DNA of 64,000 nt, from positions 36,906,324-36,970,323 of the forward strand of contig CM042085.1 of NCBI GenBank assembly GCA_023512835.1, read 5' to 3'. A program made the position numbers and the translations under genes. Source of the stretch: Taxillus chinensis (taxonomy: Eukaryota; Streptophyta; Magnoliopsida; Santalales; Loranthaceae). Below are positions 33,831 to 45,615 of this stretch, in pieces. The first letter of the stretch is position 1, and each line of letters opens with the position of its first letter. Under the pieces are notes generated by a model. The model did no database searches. It saw nothing but the letters and a program-made list of their open reading frames with translations, and had not been told where the DNA came from.

Positions 33831-36325
33831 TGTCACGCCCCCAAATTCCAGGGAACCCGGAACTAGGAACATGACTTTCCCTTGCCCGCACCCGAAAGGT
33901 CAAGGGGTTGGTGACTAGCACCAATGGAGACTACACCGCGGGTGCTGTCTCAAATATGCCACCCTGTACAGTCATACATCAAGGGTAATCCTGTACTTTC
34001 CCATATATCATCATGTATACAATGAGTCAAACAGTCATATAGACATCACATCACAAACAGTATGCAAATGCAACTATCCACGGACCCATGTCCTGGATAC
34101 AACACATAATACAATACAAAATACAGTACTCATACATCAGAGTAGTGGGCACGTCCTCCTGGAAGAAAGTCCTCCACTAGTCTTGGGTCACACCTGAAAA
34201 GAGGTAAACAACAAGTAGGGGTGAGCGACAAGCTCAGTAGGTGACCCCAAAACTCCACATCATGCAACACATATAAGTCTATACTATATGCTCAGTGTAC
34301 TCGTGCACCGTGTAGTGTGCACAATTGTCAGGACTCAGCATGCAACAAACATCAGGACTCAGTCTGCAAACACATGACAACTTGTCCACGATCCTCTAAG
34401 GGATCCCAGCTTAGGGCACTCAGCCCTAGCTCCATGAGCTCAACGGCTCAACTGAGGCCTTAGCCTGTCCACAGTGCAATATGCCCCGCCACAGTCGCCA
34501 CACAGGCCTGCCATCGACGCATATGCCTGCCACGTCAACCACATAGCACCATCGGTGCATCACGGTGAGAACCCAACAAGTCATGGAACCTAAATCCCAA
34601 ATCCACAAACCAATCATACCAACACCAATATGGTCTTAAGGTGTACAACACTCCCTTTAGAACTGTAGCTGGTCTTCACAAGTCAATCCTCATTCCTTGA
34701 CTAAGGAAGGAGATACCCATAGCAGCTATTTTCTTGCAATAAAAAGTCCCGGCATTGGGTCTCCATATTGTAACTAAGATAATCTGATTTTTGGGGATTT
34801 TTCTGAGATATCTAACCCCACTTTCCAAAAATTCACCTCTACGAAAAACTAGATTTTTCTGAGATTTTACACTAAATCCCAATTTTCACATTTTGAAGGA
34901 GTGGAATTTAATTTTCTAGTATTTTTCTTTGAATCCAAATGGGGGGTATTTCGTTATTTACATTGTAACTTAAGTATAATACTTGTGTAGATGGGTATAG
35001 GTTCCAATGTAAATAGTCCAGTCCAGTGTAGTCCAGTGTAGTCCAGTGTCCAGTTACACTGTTGGAGCTGCGACTCGTAGCGCGGAACTGCAGCGCGCCT
35101 CGGAGACTCGTAGCTAGAGCTGCAACTCATAGCTGCGTAGTGCGGAACTGCAGTGCGCCTCGAAGACTCGAAGCGGGTCTTCGATCTTCGACCTTCGGAC
35201 TACGAACTTCGACCTTCGGGCTATGGGTCTACGGATCTACGAACTATGAACCTTCGAACTACGAACTACGAACCTTCGAACTACGAACTACAAACCTTCA
35301 AACTACGAACTATGAACCTTCGACCCAACGACCCTGGATCTTCGACCCTTCGACCCAGAACTTCGGATCTTCGTCATTTCGACCCAATAATCCGCCCAGG
35401 GTACTATTCATCGTCGTTTTTACCTGTTCTTTGTCTGGAATCAACCCAGCAACCCCCAGACGCTCACAAACACGCATTTTACGCAACAGACTATGATATC
35501 TACCTCAAAACGCGTCCGGAATGCCTCTAAATTGCACAGATAACAGCAGAAATACGCACCAAATTGTAGATTCCCATAAATCTAGATCTAAATCCAGATT
35601 TCCATGGTTAACTTCTCAACCCTCATGGGATATGCAGTTAAACAGCCCCAGATCACATAAACACATATTAAAGCTGATATAAAACAGTTCTTAACCACAG
35701 ATCTTATGTTAAACCATTAGATCTAACCCAAAATTGGATTCCCCCAAAACCTAGGGTTCATGCTTAAATTCATAAATTATGACAAATTCATGCATACCAA
35801 GGATAGAATCAAGATAAGAAGTTCAAGGACACCTACTTGGAGTGATTCTTTGAACTCCACGAACCCCAATCGCTCCAAATCTCCAAGACACCAAGCTCCA
35901 AGCTCTCTCTCTCTCTCTCTCTCAAACGCATAAACGTGATAGCGTAAAGTGAAAGCTCCTTCTTTTTCCTACTATTTATATTTCTGCCAGTCATTGATCA
36001 ATAACTGACCTAGTCAATAATTGACCTCCCAACACAATAATTGACCTCCAAGGTCCCGAACTCCAAATTTAGTCAAATTACAGTCAAAATGCTCAAAATG
36101 ATGAGCACAACACTATTCAGATAATATCACACCCACATGACCACCCAAATGCGAAGTCAACCAATAAATTCCGAAAAGTCAACAATCGGGTCAAATGGGG
36201 CCCCGACTCGGAATTGGGCCCAGGTACAATCAAAATGCTCACATCGATGACTACACTACCATCTAGATAGTTGCATTCCCATAGAATAGCTATCTCTCAA
36301 AACTATCCAAATACGAGTCTTTACA
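33831..36325 (-). repeat. 5' LTR of element E
   Basis: 2495 bp, from TGTAAAGACTCGTATTTGG at 36325 to GGGGGCGTGACA at 33831 on the minus strand. It has a TATA box TATAAATAG (35972-35980), a (GA)n tract just downstream, and a block of ACTACGAACCTTCGA-type tandem repeats (about 35160-35380). No gene; the open frames at 35062-35530 are translations of these repeats. Confidence 0.9.
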
Positions 36326-36326
36326 G

Positions 36327-36923
36327 CTCCAGTATGATCTTACTGAGTAATCAACCATACATACGTTTCTTAAGTGAATTAGTCCAATGGTTGAAGATTA
36401 ACTCAGCTAAGGGAATCCTAATTTGGTTCACCACAGCATACATGCATAGCAAGTGTTCATGAATAATGGATTCTTGTTTAGGGTGCTAACTGAAAACACA
36501 CTTGCCTAATAAGAAAGCCAAGAACCTAACATGCATGTGAAACCCAGTTTTCTAGCAGTACGTCCTAGCTGAACCCCCTGGGTCTTCATAATTTAAAGCC
36601 ATGTTAAGTTCTTGACTAGTCAATTTAGGAAGAGGAGCACTTACTTCTGGCAGCTGGAATATTTGATGGATAATTCTAGCTGAAATCACCACCTCAAAAC
36701 CTTATACTACTCCTACCAAGCAGTCTTCACCATTCTTGGTCTCCTTGTAGAGTAAATCATAGAACTCAGCAGCTCCATCAGAAAAAAAAAAAAAAGCCGA
36801 AGGATCAGAGCATAGTGGTCGGATGCCACTTGCTTCAAGTTGCTGCATCACACATTGCTTCCATGAGACCGTACTTTGGGAAAAAGTGGCCCAATCCAAG
36901 CAATATCTGGGGAAAACAGCCAT
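36327..36923 (-). pseudogene. ORF3 of Athila C, N-terminal plant-transposon domain (cut by E)
   Basis: The likely start is MAVFPRYCLDWATFSQ at 36923. Homology to A's ORF3 is clear: AAEFYDLL, LVGVV then a stop (36702-36704, where A has Gln) and GFEVVISARIIHQIFQLP; further on RFLAFLLGKCVF then a stop, and LLCMYAVV ... LAELIFNHW. The sequence ends where element E is inserted (36325/36326), about two-thirds through the domain. The linker and any Ulp1-like part are absent, having been lost on the other side of E (24193). At least four stops are present. A poly-A/poly-T run (36781-36794) encodes FFFFF and may hide an indel. Confidence 0.7.
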
Positions 36924-37087
36924 CCGGACTGATAGAGGAGGAACTAAAGCACCTGCTGGTAAGAAAATGGCAACTCCGGCAAGATTTTGGCAAAATTCCG
37001 GCAGAGATTCTGGCAAGTAGAAGACAGAATGCAGAGAGAGAGGAGAACTCCTTTGGTCGGGTGAAGAAAAATGGGGAGGCTGTACCT

Positions 37088-37096
37088 CCTTTTATA
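37088..37096 (-). promoter_or_regulatory. Candidate TATA box for ORF3 of Athila C
   Basis: TATAAAAGG on the minus strand, a near-consensus TATA box, lies 165 bp upstream of the ATG at 36923. A CT-rich leader (CTCCTCTCTCTCTGCATTC) follows. Matches the arrangement in A and B. Confidence 0.5.
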
Positions 37097-37722
37097 GCAC
37101 TTAGATGAAGGTTCTAGAGAGGTTAAGTGAGGTGGCGCCCCCAATGACATGTTGACACCTGGCACAGCAGTAAAAGGATAAGATTCTCTCAATTATTGCC
37201 CTGGTTAAGTGAAGGTCGGGTGAAAGGCTTCACCTGACCACCGGATTTTTCAATTTTTTCTTCACCGTGGAGCTTTTGGGGACAAAACTAAGCATTTTGG
37301 AATTTTTCAGACCTGGTCGGGTGAAGGTCGAGTGAAGGTCGAGTGAAGGGCTTCACCCAACCAACCTATTTTCTTCCCCTATTCTTCACCTTTGACCTTC
37401 TAAAGCATTTTGGAACAAGCTGGTAATTGTTGACCATGGTCGGGTGAAGGTCGGGTGAAGGCCTTCACCCGACCAACCTGTTTTCCGTCCTTTTCTTCTT
37501 CGTTGACCTTTTAGAACAATTTGGCTTCTCAGATGTCTTTGATCAGTCGCGTGAGAGATTGTTCTCCTGACCACGCTGAACTCTGTACGGCGTATCTCAA
37601 ATAAGGCCTTCCTTGGAAAAATTTAAGTTCCTACAATACTCAACAGACAAAACAAAAAGCATTAGACCGGGTTGCCTCCCGGGAGCGCTTGTTTAAAGTC
37701 CTAGCTAGACTGCTGGGGTGGG
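37097..37722 (-). other. Pol-ORF3 spacer of Athila C with palindromes
   Basis: No gene. It contains many copies of GGTCGGGTGAAG and its inverse, including a perfect 26-bp palindrome at 37449-37474 (half-site GGTCGGGTGAAGG). Next to the pol stop (37663-37715) lies the GGGAGGCAACCC block shared with element A. Confidence 0.6.
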
Positions 37723-38604
37723 TCATTGTGGATCTTCATCCTCTAGGTAAGTCACCATCTGTTCAATCTGCTCATGACTTACATAAGGCTTTAGCCTTTG
37801 TCCATTAACCAGAAAAGGAGCATTGGTTCCCAATTGGATGCGTATTGCTCCGTTTTTCATTATCTCTCGAATGTGAAAGGGACCAGACCATTTTGATTTG
37901 AGCTTTCCTAGAAAGAGCTTTAGTCTTGAGTTGTATAACAAAACCATCTGACCCACTTGAAATTTTTTTGTAGAAATATGTTGGTCGTGCCACTTCTTGG
38001 TCTGCTCCTTGTAAATCTTGGCATTCTCGTAAGCTGTCTATCTGAATTCTTCCAATTCATTTAGTGGTAGCAGTCTTTCTTCACCAGCCTTTTAAGCATC
38101 CATATTTAAATATCACGTGGCCCAATATGCCTTGTGCTCAAGCTCAACTGGAAGATGACATGCTTTCCCATAGACCAGCTGATAAGGAGAGGTTCCAATT
38201 AGAGTCTTAAAAGTAGTTCGGTATGCCCATAGTGCATCATCTAACTTGAGACTCCCTTCCGAGAATGCCCTACTGTTCGCTCTAGAATCTTCTTGATTTC
38301 TCTGTTAGAGACCTCTAATTGACCGTTAGCTTGAGGATGATAGGGTGTAGTGACCCTATGGCGTACTCTATATTTCTTCAGCAACTTGGTCAAGTACTGA
38401 TTGCAGAAGTGAGTTCCTCCATCACTTATTAATGCTCGAGGGACCCCAAACCTTGTGAATATTCTTTGTTGGAGGAATTTATGGACGACCTTGGAAGTGC
38501 TTATAGGAACCACTATTGCTTCAACCCATTTTGAAACATAGTCAACTGACAACAAGATATACTGATTGTTGAAGGAAGGCGGGAACGGTCCCATGAAGTC
38601 TATT
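37723..38604 (-). pseudogene. Integrase core and C-terminus, Athila C (second part)
   Basis: Resumes in the middle of the [10 protein letters not shown] motif after solo LTR J. It has the first catalytic Asp in [24 protein letters not shown], the second in LISDGGTHF, and the Glu in [16 protein letters not shown], then the C-terminal SKWSGPFHIREIMKNGAI region, with the stop at 37723. Internal stops lie near 38030-38240. Without J, the codons either side of the junction (GAT GTG TGG GGA ATA GAC) read through in frame. Confidence 0.9.
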
Positions 38605-38609
38605 CCCCA

Positions 38610-39037
38610 TGTAAGGACCCATGTTTGAGGAGTTCTTGGAGTTAGCCTTAAGTAAGAGACCTTGTCTTAGAGAATGAACATCAGAACAGTGATGTGCTAA
38701 TCGAATGGAGAATTTTGACTATACTTGGGCTCAAGTTGGAGTTCGAGGCCCTGAGGGGTATTTTGGGAATTTCACATATCATAAATAATATTTATTTGAG
38801 GGATTTATTTTAAATATTTGTTAGGCTTAATGAATTGGGCTGTTGAGCTTAAGAGATGGGTTAGAAAACCTAGGCCTTTGGGCTTTTAGATGTTGGGCTT
38901 TTAATTAATCAAAACTACATCATTTTGATATAGGGATTCACTTAATCAAAACTACGTCATTTTGATTATGTGGGAAAATATATAAAGAAAAAGGGGTTAA
39001 AAATTAGGGGATTTCTTATTTGCAAACCCTAGCAGCC

Positions 39038-39072
<35 letters not shown>

Positions 39073-40935
39073 GGCTAGAGAGAGGGAGAGACGGCCAGAG
39101 AGGGAGGGAGACGATCCAAGGCCGACGATCTGAGGTTCCTGCTGACGACGGGAGACCGGAGGCGCCGAGGTAGCTAGGATACAATGATCTGTTGTATTCC
39201 CAAATTCTTGAGGTAGGGATTTCTTGATCAACCCTTCAAACTCTCTCACAAAATTCTGGATTTTACCTGTCATGGATGTGGTGATGAGTATATACCTATA
39301 TATATAAGCGCGTGTTGGTTTATTGTGAGATTTTCAATAGATATCTGAGGGAAAATTGATTTGGATGGCCTGGGTATGTCTGGATGGGTGGTTAAACATG
39401 AGTGTAGAGGCTGGAATTGAAAATAGGCCTTGTATCCTAGGTTTAAAGCCTAATAATTTACAAACTAACCGGAATTGGAGGTGGGTCCTTTAAAGAGAAG
39501 TCTTTAGAATAACAAAACAAAGAAAACTGTGCAAAATCATGGCTGCACGCCAATTTGCACGCCATATCCCCAATTGGCGTGCAGGTCCAATTACCCTGAA
39601 AATTTACCCCGGACATCCTTGAGGTGTGTAAAATGTAGGGAGACAAGAATACCCCTGCATGTCATATGGCCCATATGACGTGCACCCTTCATTTTGCTTC
39701 TTTTGGATGCCCCATTTAGCCAGAAGTCCCTTGTGTGAAAAATAGAGTGATTTGGGTAATAAGTATGAGTTGAATTTGTCTTAAAATTTGCCAAAACAGC
39801 TCAAAAACACCTATGTTGGTAGAACTATAAACTGTGAATGTTAGTGAATGTTGTTGCACAGCATGAGCTGAATGCACTGTTGATTTACATTGATATATCT
39901 GAGTTATGCTTGCTGAGTTGCATTGATATATTTGAGTTATGCTCTCTGAGTTACTTTGTACTGAGTTGAGATGTATGCCTGAGTTGCATTACTGAGTTAC
40001 ACTTGCGTTTGAGCTGTGTTTCCTGAGATGTACTTGAAATGTATTTGCTGAGATGCTGTGAACTTGTATTTGAGAATGAGTACCCAAACACTTATGGGTT
40101 GAGATGACTTATGGGCCAGGCACAACTACTGGACCCCCTTTGAGATTTGGCCAAGACAGCGGTCCTGAGTCTCGGTGTAGCACTCACGACGGTGGGCTAA
40201 GTCTGCACCCATTCCTGAGGGTAGGTATGGCATCCGAGGAGGTGATGGCCATATCTGACTCGGGTGGAAAATGTTGCATTGGTGACCATGCAACATTCAC
40301 CTGGGTGTGGTATGTCATGTTGCCGTGGTGGCGGGGTGTCCTCTGCCCTCCAGTGTGGGCACAGGTAAACAGTGTGTTACTGGGTGATGTGTGCTGTTTA
40401 GTTTTAGGCACTACACGAGCACAAGCATACACTTGTCATGCATATTGTAGAGTGGGACGGGTCTGGGGAGACTGGAACCCTACTGAGCTATGGTTTGCTC
40501 ACCCCTCCTATAAACTGTTCTTTTGTAGGGTCTAGCAGGCGGTAGGTGAAGGAGCTGTGGTGGTAGGCTACTGAGGCTGAAGATTTTATATTAATCTTAT
40601 TGTTTTTCTGTGGATTTGTCTTTTATGGTTTGGTTTGTTTGTAAACAATATATTGTGGTTTGATGGGAGTTTTTCCCCAACTGAGTTATAATGGACTTTG
40701 AGCCCCTTTTGAAATGTAATAAATTGAGACATGATTATTATTTAATTTGTGGTTGTATGCATGGTTTGGGAGCAGGAGCATGCCCCGTGGCATATAGCCT
40801 GGTTGTACAAGTTTGGGATAGCACCCATATCAAGTCCTTTTTCTTTTAGGTGCTTGCACCAACCCCTTGACCCTTTGAGTGCGGGCATGGGCGGTCACTA
40901 CCCATTTCCAAGTGAAAGGAAATTGGGGCGTGACA
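38610..40935 (+). mobile_element. Solo LTR J (Tekay/Del type) inside C's integrase
   Basis: TGTAAGGACCCATGTTTGAGG to GGGGCGTGACA, 2326 bp, with a perfect 5-bp target duplication CCCCA (38605-38609 and 40936-40940). Removing it and one CCCCA restores the reading frame of the integrase gene. A TATA-like TATATAAAG lies near 38969 and a (GA)n tract at 39042-39070. A GCACGCC/GGCGTGC inverted motif lies at 39545-39582. Open frames at 40104-40535 and 40749-40952 are LTR sequence. Confidence 0.95.
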
Positions 40936-40940
40936 CCCCA

Positions 40941-41165
40941 CACATCGAATAATTCAACTACCATAATATTTATATGGGGTAGTTCATTTTTCTTTCCAAG
41001 GTTTCCACTTCTTTGACAGGCATCACAATTCACTACATATTCTCTTGCATTCTTGAATAAAGTAGGCCAGAAAAATCCAGATTGTAGTACCGTGGCAGCA
41101 GTTTTTGTGGGTCCCATGTGTCCACCACACTCCCTTGTATGGCAATGGTGTAAAATATCAGTCAT
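40941..41165 (-). pseudogene. Integrase zinc domain, Athila C (first part)
   Basis: Carries the HHCC finger (ILHHCHTRECGGHMG ... NCDACQRSGN) and ends at VELFDVWG where solo LTR J interrupts. It continues at 38604. A stop (41166-41186 region) separates it from the RNase H part. Confidence 0.9.
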
Positions 41166-41186
41166 TTCTTCTTCAGGTACGCATCT

Positions 41187-42263
41187 TCAGATGATTCCAT
41201 CTCCACATGTTTTGAATAGAAGTGGATCCTCCCACATGTAGTGTTTGACATCTGCCAGGAATTTCTTTTTTTGTTGGTAGCTGGTTCCGTAGGGCATTAC
41301 TCCTCCTACAATGTAGTTGACATAATCTGCAAACCAAGGTGTGTGTACCTCTACCTTGAATAGCTGCTCATCAGGGAATGCATCCTTGATATGGTCCTTG
41401 TTTTCTTCTTGCTGACAAGAGTTCTCAAGGCGAGATAAGTGATTAGCCACCGCATTTTGAGTTCCCTCCTTGTCTTTAATTGTGAAGTCAAATTCTTCGA
41501 GGAGTAGAACCCATCGTATCAACCATGGTTTGGAATCTTTTTTCAAGACAAGGTACTTAATTGTAACGTGATCAGTGTACACCACTAATTTGGATCCCAA
41601 TAAGTAACACTGAAATTTGTCAAAGGCGAAAACAATTGCCAGTAGCTCCTTCTCTGTTGTGGCATAATTTAGTTGAGTTTCATTGAGGAGTTTGCTGGCA
41701 TAAGCTATGGCATGTAGTTTCTTGTCTTTTCTTTGCCCGAGCACCGCTCCTACTGCAAAATTACTTGCATCACACATTAGTTCGAATGGTATGTTCCAAT
41801 CTAGTGTTACAATGATCGGAGCTTCAATAAGAGGTCCTTTGAGTTGAGAGAAAGAAGCGTGACACTCTTCTATAAATGTGAACTCTGTATCCTTGGCTAG
41901 TAATGAACAAAGGGGCTTAGAGATTTTTGAAAAATCTTTAATAAACCTTCGATAGAGTCCGGCATGCCCGAGAAAGCTTCTTACTCCTTTCACAGTAGTT
42001 AGAGGGGGGAGATTCCTTATGACAGAAATTTTCGCCTTGTCCACTTCAATTCCAGCCTTTGAGACTTTATGGCCCAGTACTATGCCTTCCTGGACCATGA
42101 AATGACACTTCTCCCAGTTGAGTATTAGGTTTGTTTCTTCACAACGTTGCAAAATTTCAGATAGATTGTGGAGGCATTCTTCAAATGAAGGTCCGAATAC
42201 TGAGAAGTCATTCATTAATATCTCAATTGTTTTCTCCACAAATTCAGAAAATAAAGCCATCAT
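41187..42263 (-). pseudogene. Reverse transcriptase palm to RNase H, Athila C
   Basis: 358 open codons. The catalytic motif reads [11 protein letters not shown]; Athila relatives have MDDFSVFG, so the first Asp is changed to Asn, which should abolish polymerase activity. RNase H follows ([60 protein letters not shown]). The linker to integrase ends at FKTCGDGII. The upstream part of the palm is on another open segment. Confidence 0.9.
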
Positions 42264-42950
42264 GCATCATTGGAAGGTAGTTGGAGCATTGCTTAACCCA
42301 AATGGCATGCGTCGATATGCGAATGTACCATAGGGGCATGTAAAAGTTGTCTTTTCTTGATCTTTCGGTGCTATTGGGATCTGGTTATAGCTCGATTAGC
42401 CGTCCAAGAAACAGTAGTAGGCATGTCCAGCAAGCCGCTCCAGCATTTGATCGATGTGTGGTAGAGGAAAGTGGTCCTTTCTTGTATTGCTATTAAGCTT
42501 ATAATCAATACATACTCTCCATCCTGTCACGGTTCGAGTGGAAATGAGCTCGTTGTTCTCATTCTGGATTGTTGTCATTCCACCCTTTTTTGGCACAATG
42601 TGCACTGGACTCGCCCATTTGCTGTCAGATATGGAGTAAATAATGCCAGCAGCTAATAATTTCATTACCTCAACTCTGACGACTTCTTTCATATTAGGGT
42701 TGAGTCTCCTCTGATGCTCCAGAGCTTTCTTCTCTTTGTCCTCCATAAAACTTTTGTGCGTGCATATGGTAGGACTGATGCCTTTGATGTCTGCCATAGT
42801 CCAACCAATTGCTGCTTTATATTTGCATAGCACCTCTAGGAGTCTCTTCAACCTTTCTCCTATTAATTCAACAGCAACTATTACTGGCAATTCGTCTCCT
42901 TCCCCTAAAAAGGCATACTTGAGATGTAGGGGAAAGTCCTTGAGCTCCAA
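42264..42950 (-). pseudogene. Reverse transcriptase N-terminal part, Athila C
   Basis: Contains LKDFPLHLKYAFLGEGDELP, IGWTMADIKGISPTICTHKS, KWASPVHIVPKKGG and the LPHIDQMLERLAGHAYYCFLDG motif. A TAA follows the last Gly (about 42395) and a TGA lies near 42265, both at positions that are sense in related Athila elements (CAA TGA is probably from CAA CGA). The segment 42264-42395 itself encodes the FTCPYGTFAYRRMPFGL region. Confidence 0.85.
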
Positions 42951-43465
42951 TTTTGGGCCTTTTTGAATTGATAGAGGAGGTAGAGGAATTCTTGGCCCAG
43001 TTCTTCAAATCTCTATCTTTTTGTAAATGGGACGTAAGGCACTGCTTCCAAGGCATTTTCTTCTTCAGCCACCTCCTCATTATATGTATGAAGTGATCCT
43101 GTCATGGCAACAACGAAAGGTTCTTGAAAATTCAATGTAAGGTTACTCACCAAGTTGTCCACAAGGTCCACTCTGCATCCTTGCTCCGAGTTATCCATAT
43201 GTTTCATACTTTTAAACACATTAAACTTGATTTTCTCATCACCAATATTGAGGGTCATTTGTCCACCTTTTACATCGATAATGGCTCCAGCTGTTGCAAG
43301 AAAAGGTCATCCCAATATAAGAGGCATAGCTCTTGCCTCGTCCATATCTAGAGCAATCAGGTCCACCGGGATTATTAAATTTTTGACTTGTAGAGGGGCG
43401 TTCTCCAAAATCCCGACCGGGTGCTTGATGGACTTATCTGCCAGCTGGAGGGTGATTAATGTAGG

Positions 43466-43942
43466 CTACAATTTCCCAAACCCTAACCTCTTGCATAAAG
43501 AGAAATGGATTAGGCTGACACTTGCACCTAAAACACATAAAGCATTCTCAAAGGATAGGTCTCCTATGATACAGGGGATAGAGAAACTGCTTGGATCACT
43601 GAGCTTGGGTGGAAGATTTCTTTGGATAATAGCACTACAATTTTCTGATAAAGCCACCGTAGCATATTCTTCTAGCGTTCTCTTATTCCATACTATGTCC
43701 TTTAAAAACTTGACATAAGACGGCATGGTAGCAAGAATATCAGTAAAAGAGATTGTTACCTTAATTTGCTTGAAAATTTCCACGAACTTTTTGAATTGTT
43801 CATCTTTCTTCCGTTTTGCTTGTCTTTGTGCAAATGGAAGAGGTGGAACATATGGCTTAAGCTCCCTCTTTTGTGGTATCTCGTCATTTGTTTGCGCCTC
43901 CTTTGACTTATCTTTCTCAGACTTTTGGTTGTTGGTAGGCAC
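43466..43942 (-). pseudogene. Protease region of Athila C
   Basis: 158 codons: KPYVPPLPFAQRQAKRK, ILATMPSYVKFLKDI, TVALSENCSAIIQRNLPPKL and ALCVLGASVSLIHFSLC. Athila proteases have Asp-Leu-Gly-Ala in the last motif; here the Asp is Val, so the active site is lost. The remainder of the protease lies at 42951-43465 in interrupted frames (open piece 43013-43258). Confidence 0.85.
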
Positions 43943-44134
43943 TTTAGTTTGTTGAACCTCCTAAGGTTTGCTTAGCTCTTCGTTTGGCTCAGACTCTTTT
44001 GGAGATTTAGGTTGTTGAAGTTCCTTGCCGCTTCGTAATGTTACTGCCTTGCAGTATTCTCAAGGGTTGGGCTCAGAGCGTCTAGGGAGTTCTCCAGGGT
44101 TTCTTTGAGTAAGAGCCTTAATAATTTGGGAAAG

Positions 44135-45526
44135 TTATGCTTCAATCCTTTTCCCTTGGCTTTCTGCTCTATCTATTCTTGTGCTCATCTCCTGGATCTT
44201 GTCATTCGTTACAGTGGCCAGTTTTTCGATGGCGACCTCCCAACCTGCTTTTTGCTCAGGTTGGTTTCTTTGTTGTTGTTGCTGAGGTTGGAAATTTTGT
44301 CCACTGGTCTGGCCTTGGGTGTTGTTTGTCTTTTGTTGATCACTCCACCTGAAATTGGGGTGATTTCTCCAGCCTGGATTATATGTGTTAGAGTAAGGAT
44401 TGTTCTGGATGAAGTTAACTTGTTCCTCACTCTCCATAGGATTGCTCGCTTGACAAATGCTCATAGGGCAATTTGATGGTGTATGTGCTCCGCTGCATTC
44501 TGAACAGTTAAAACTTATGTTTGCTACTGGTTTGGCCACAAGCTTCTCTACTTGACGAGTTAATGCATCCAGTTTGGCATTAAGTAGAGTGCTTTCTTCT
44601 ACTTCATAAGCTCTTGGTTTGTTGGGAACTATCCTCCTTCCTGTTCCCACAAAGAAATTCTTGGCCATATCTCCAATAAGAGTAGTGGCCTCTTGAATGC
44701 TCTTCTTCATAAGAGTTCCGCCGACTGTTGCATTAAGGAGGTTCTGATCTTCTTGGCTTAATGCATAGAAAAATATCTCCAACAGGAACCCTTTGTTGAG
44801 CCCATGATTTGGGCATCTTCTTTGCAGGTTTTTGAAGCGTTCTCATGCTTCTCCGACATTTTCTCCCACTCCTTGAGAGAAAGCAGTAATCTGACTCCTT
44901 AGCTTAGATAATTTTCCTAGGGGAAAGTATTGTGATAAGAATTCCTATGCATAGTCCCCCCAGTTAGTTAAGTAATGGTCTGGAAAGGAGTTGAACCATC
45001 ATAGTGCATTGTCTTGTAGAGACCATGGGGACATCTCCAACTTAATTGTATCTTCGAGCACCCCTTGCTTTTTGATTGTTTGGCGGATTTGATTAAATCT
45101 CGAGAGATGAGTATAAGGATCCTCTATGGGTAGCCCGGCGAAGCAGTGCTAAGTCACTAGGTTGATTAATTGAGGAGAGAAATCGAAGTTCGCTCTAGTG
45201 ATCTCAGGTGGGTCGATAGGATTATGTATGTGCCTGGCGTCGGGAGTAACATACTCCTGAACTGGTCTATTGTCTAGGTAAGCTTCATCCATGGTTGGCC
45301 TGAGTTGAGGACGAGATTCCGTCTCTTCTTCATGGAATAATAGGTCTAGTCCGGCCAACCGTTCTCCTTCTAGTGTTTGTGGTAGCTCCTGGTTTGAGTT
45401 TGCCGTCCTTTGCTCAAATACTTCCTTAAGTTGTCGCACTCGAGCTTTGAACGATTTCTCCGGTTCAGGGTCGAAGGGGATGTCGATGCTTTTCGACCTT
45501 CGACTCATAAATCTGGCTGTTTTCAC
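44135..45526 (-). pseudogene. Gag of Athila C
   Basis: Starts MKTARFMSRRSKS at 45526. Open except for stops near 45148, 44950 and 44850 (for example YA*EFLS and GEA*ERFK). It includes SLQDNALWWFNSFPDHYLTN, the Athila signature TYNPGWRNHPNFRWSDQQ, and a zinc knuckle CSECSGAHTPSNC (CX2CX3HX4C, intact). A Gln-rich stretch follows and a coiled-coil-like EKLATVTNDKIQEMSTRID ends the segment. The frame between 43943 and 44134 is broken. Confidence 0.88.
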
Positions 45527-45615
45527 TTACAAACACAATATCCAAGAATATACCAAAACAAAGTTGTATAATAAATTTTGAAGCTAGAAAAGAATTTCCT
45601 ATTCTATCGATGTCT

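Larger units (their letters stand above)
24193..36325 (-). mobile_element. Element E: Tekay/Del chromovirus inserted in ORF3 of Athila C
   Basis: Minus-strand order: 5' LTR (36325-33831), primer-binding site, leader, gag, protease, reverse transcriptase, RNase H, integrase with C-terminal chromodomain-like segment, polypurine tract, 3' LTR (28281-24193, truncated and split by solo LTR I). It is closely related to element F. About 590 bp of the 3' LTR end is missing, so the target duplication cannot be checked. Its gag-pol has many stops, nearly all at Gln codons. Confidence 0.9.

Noticed and set aside
35062..35530. Repetitive proteins rich in TNYEL and RPSDYE-type units.
   Set aside because: Translations of the LTR tandem repeat island in E, in several frames at once.
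40104..40535. 143-codon plus-strand frame inside J.
   Set aside because: Entirely LTR sequence; the same region in related LTRs is not open.
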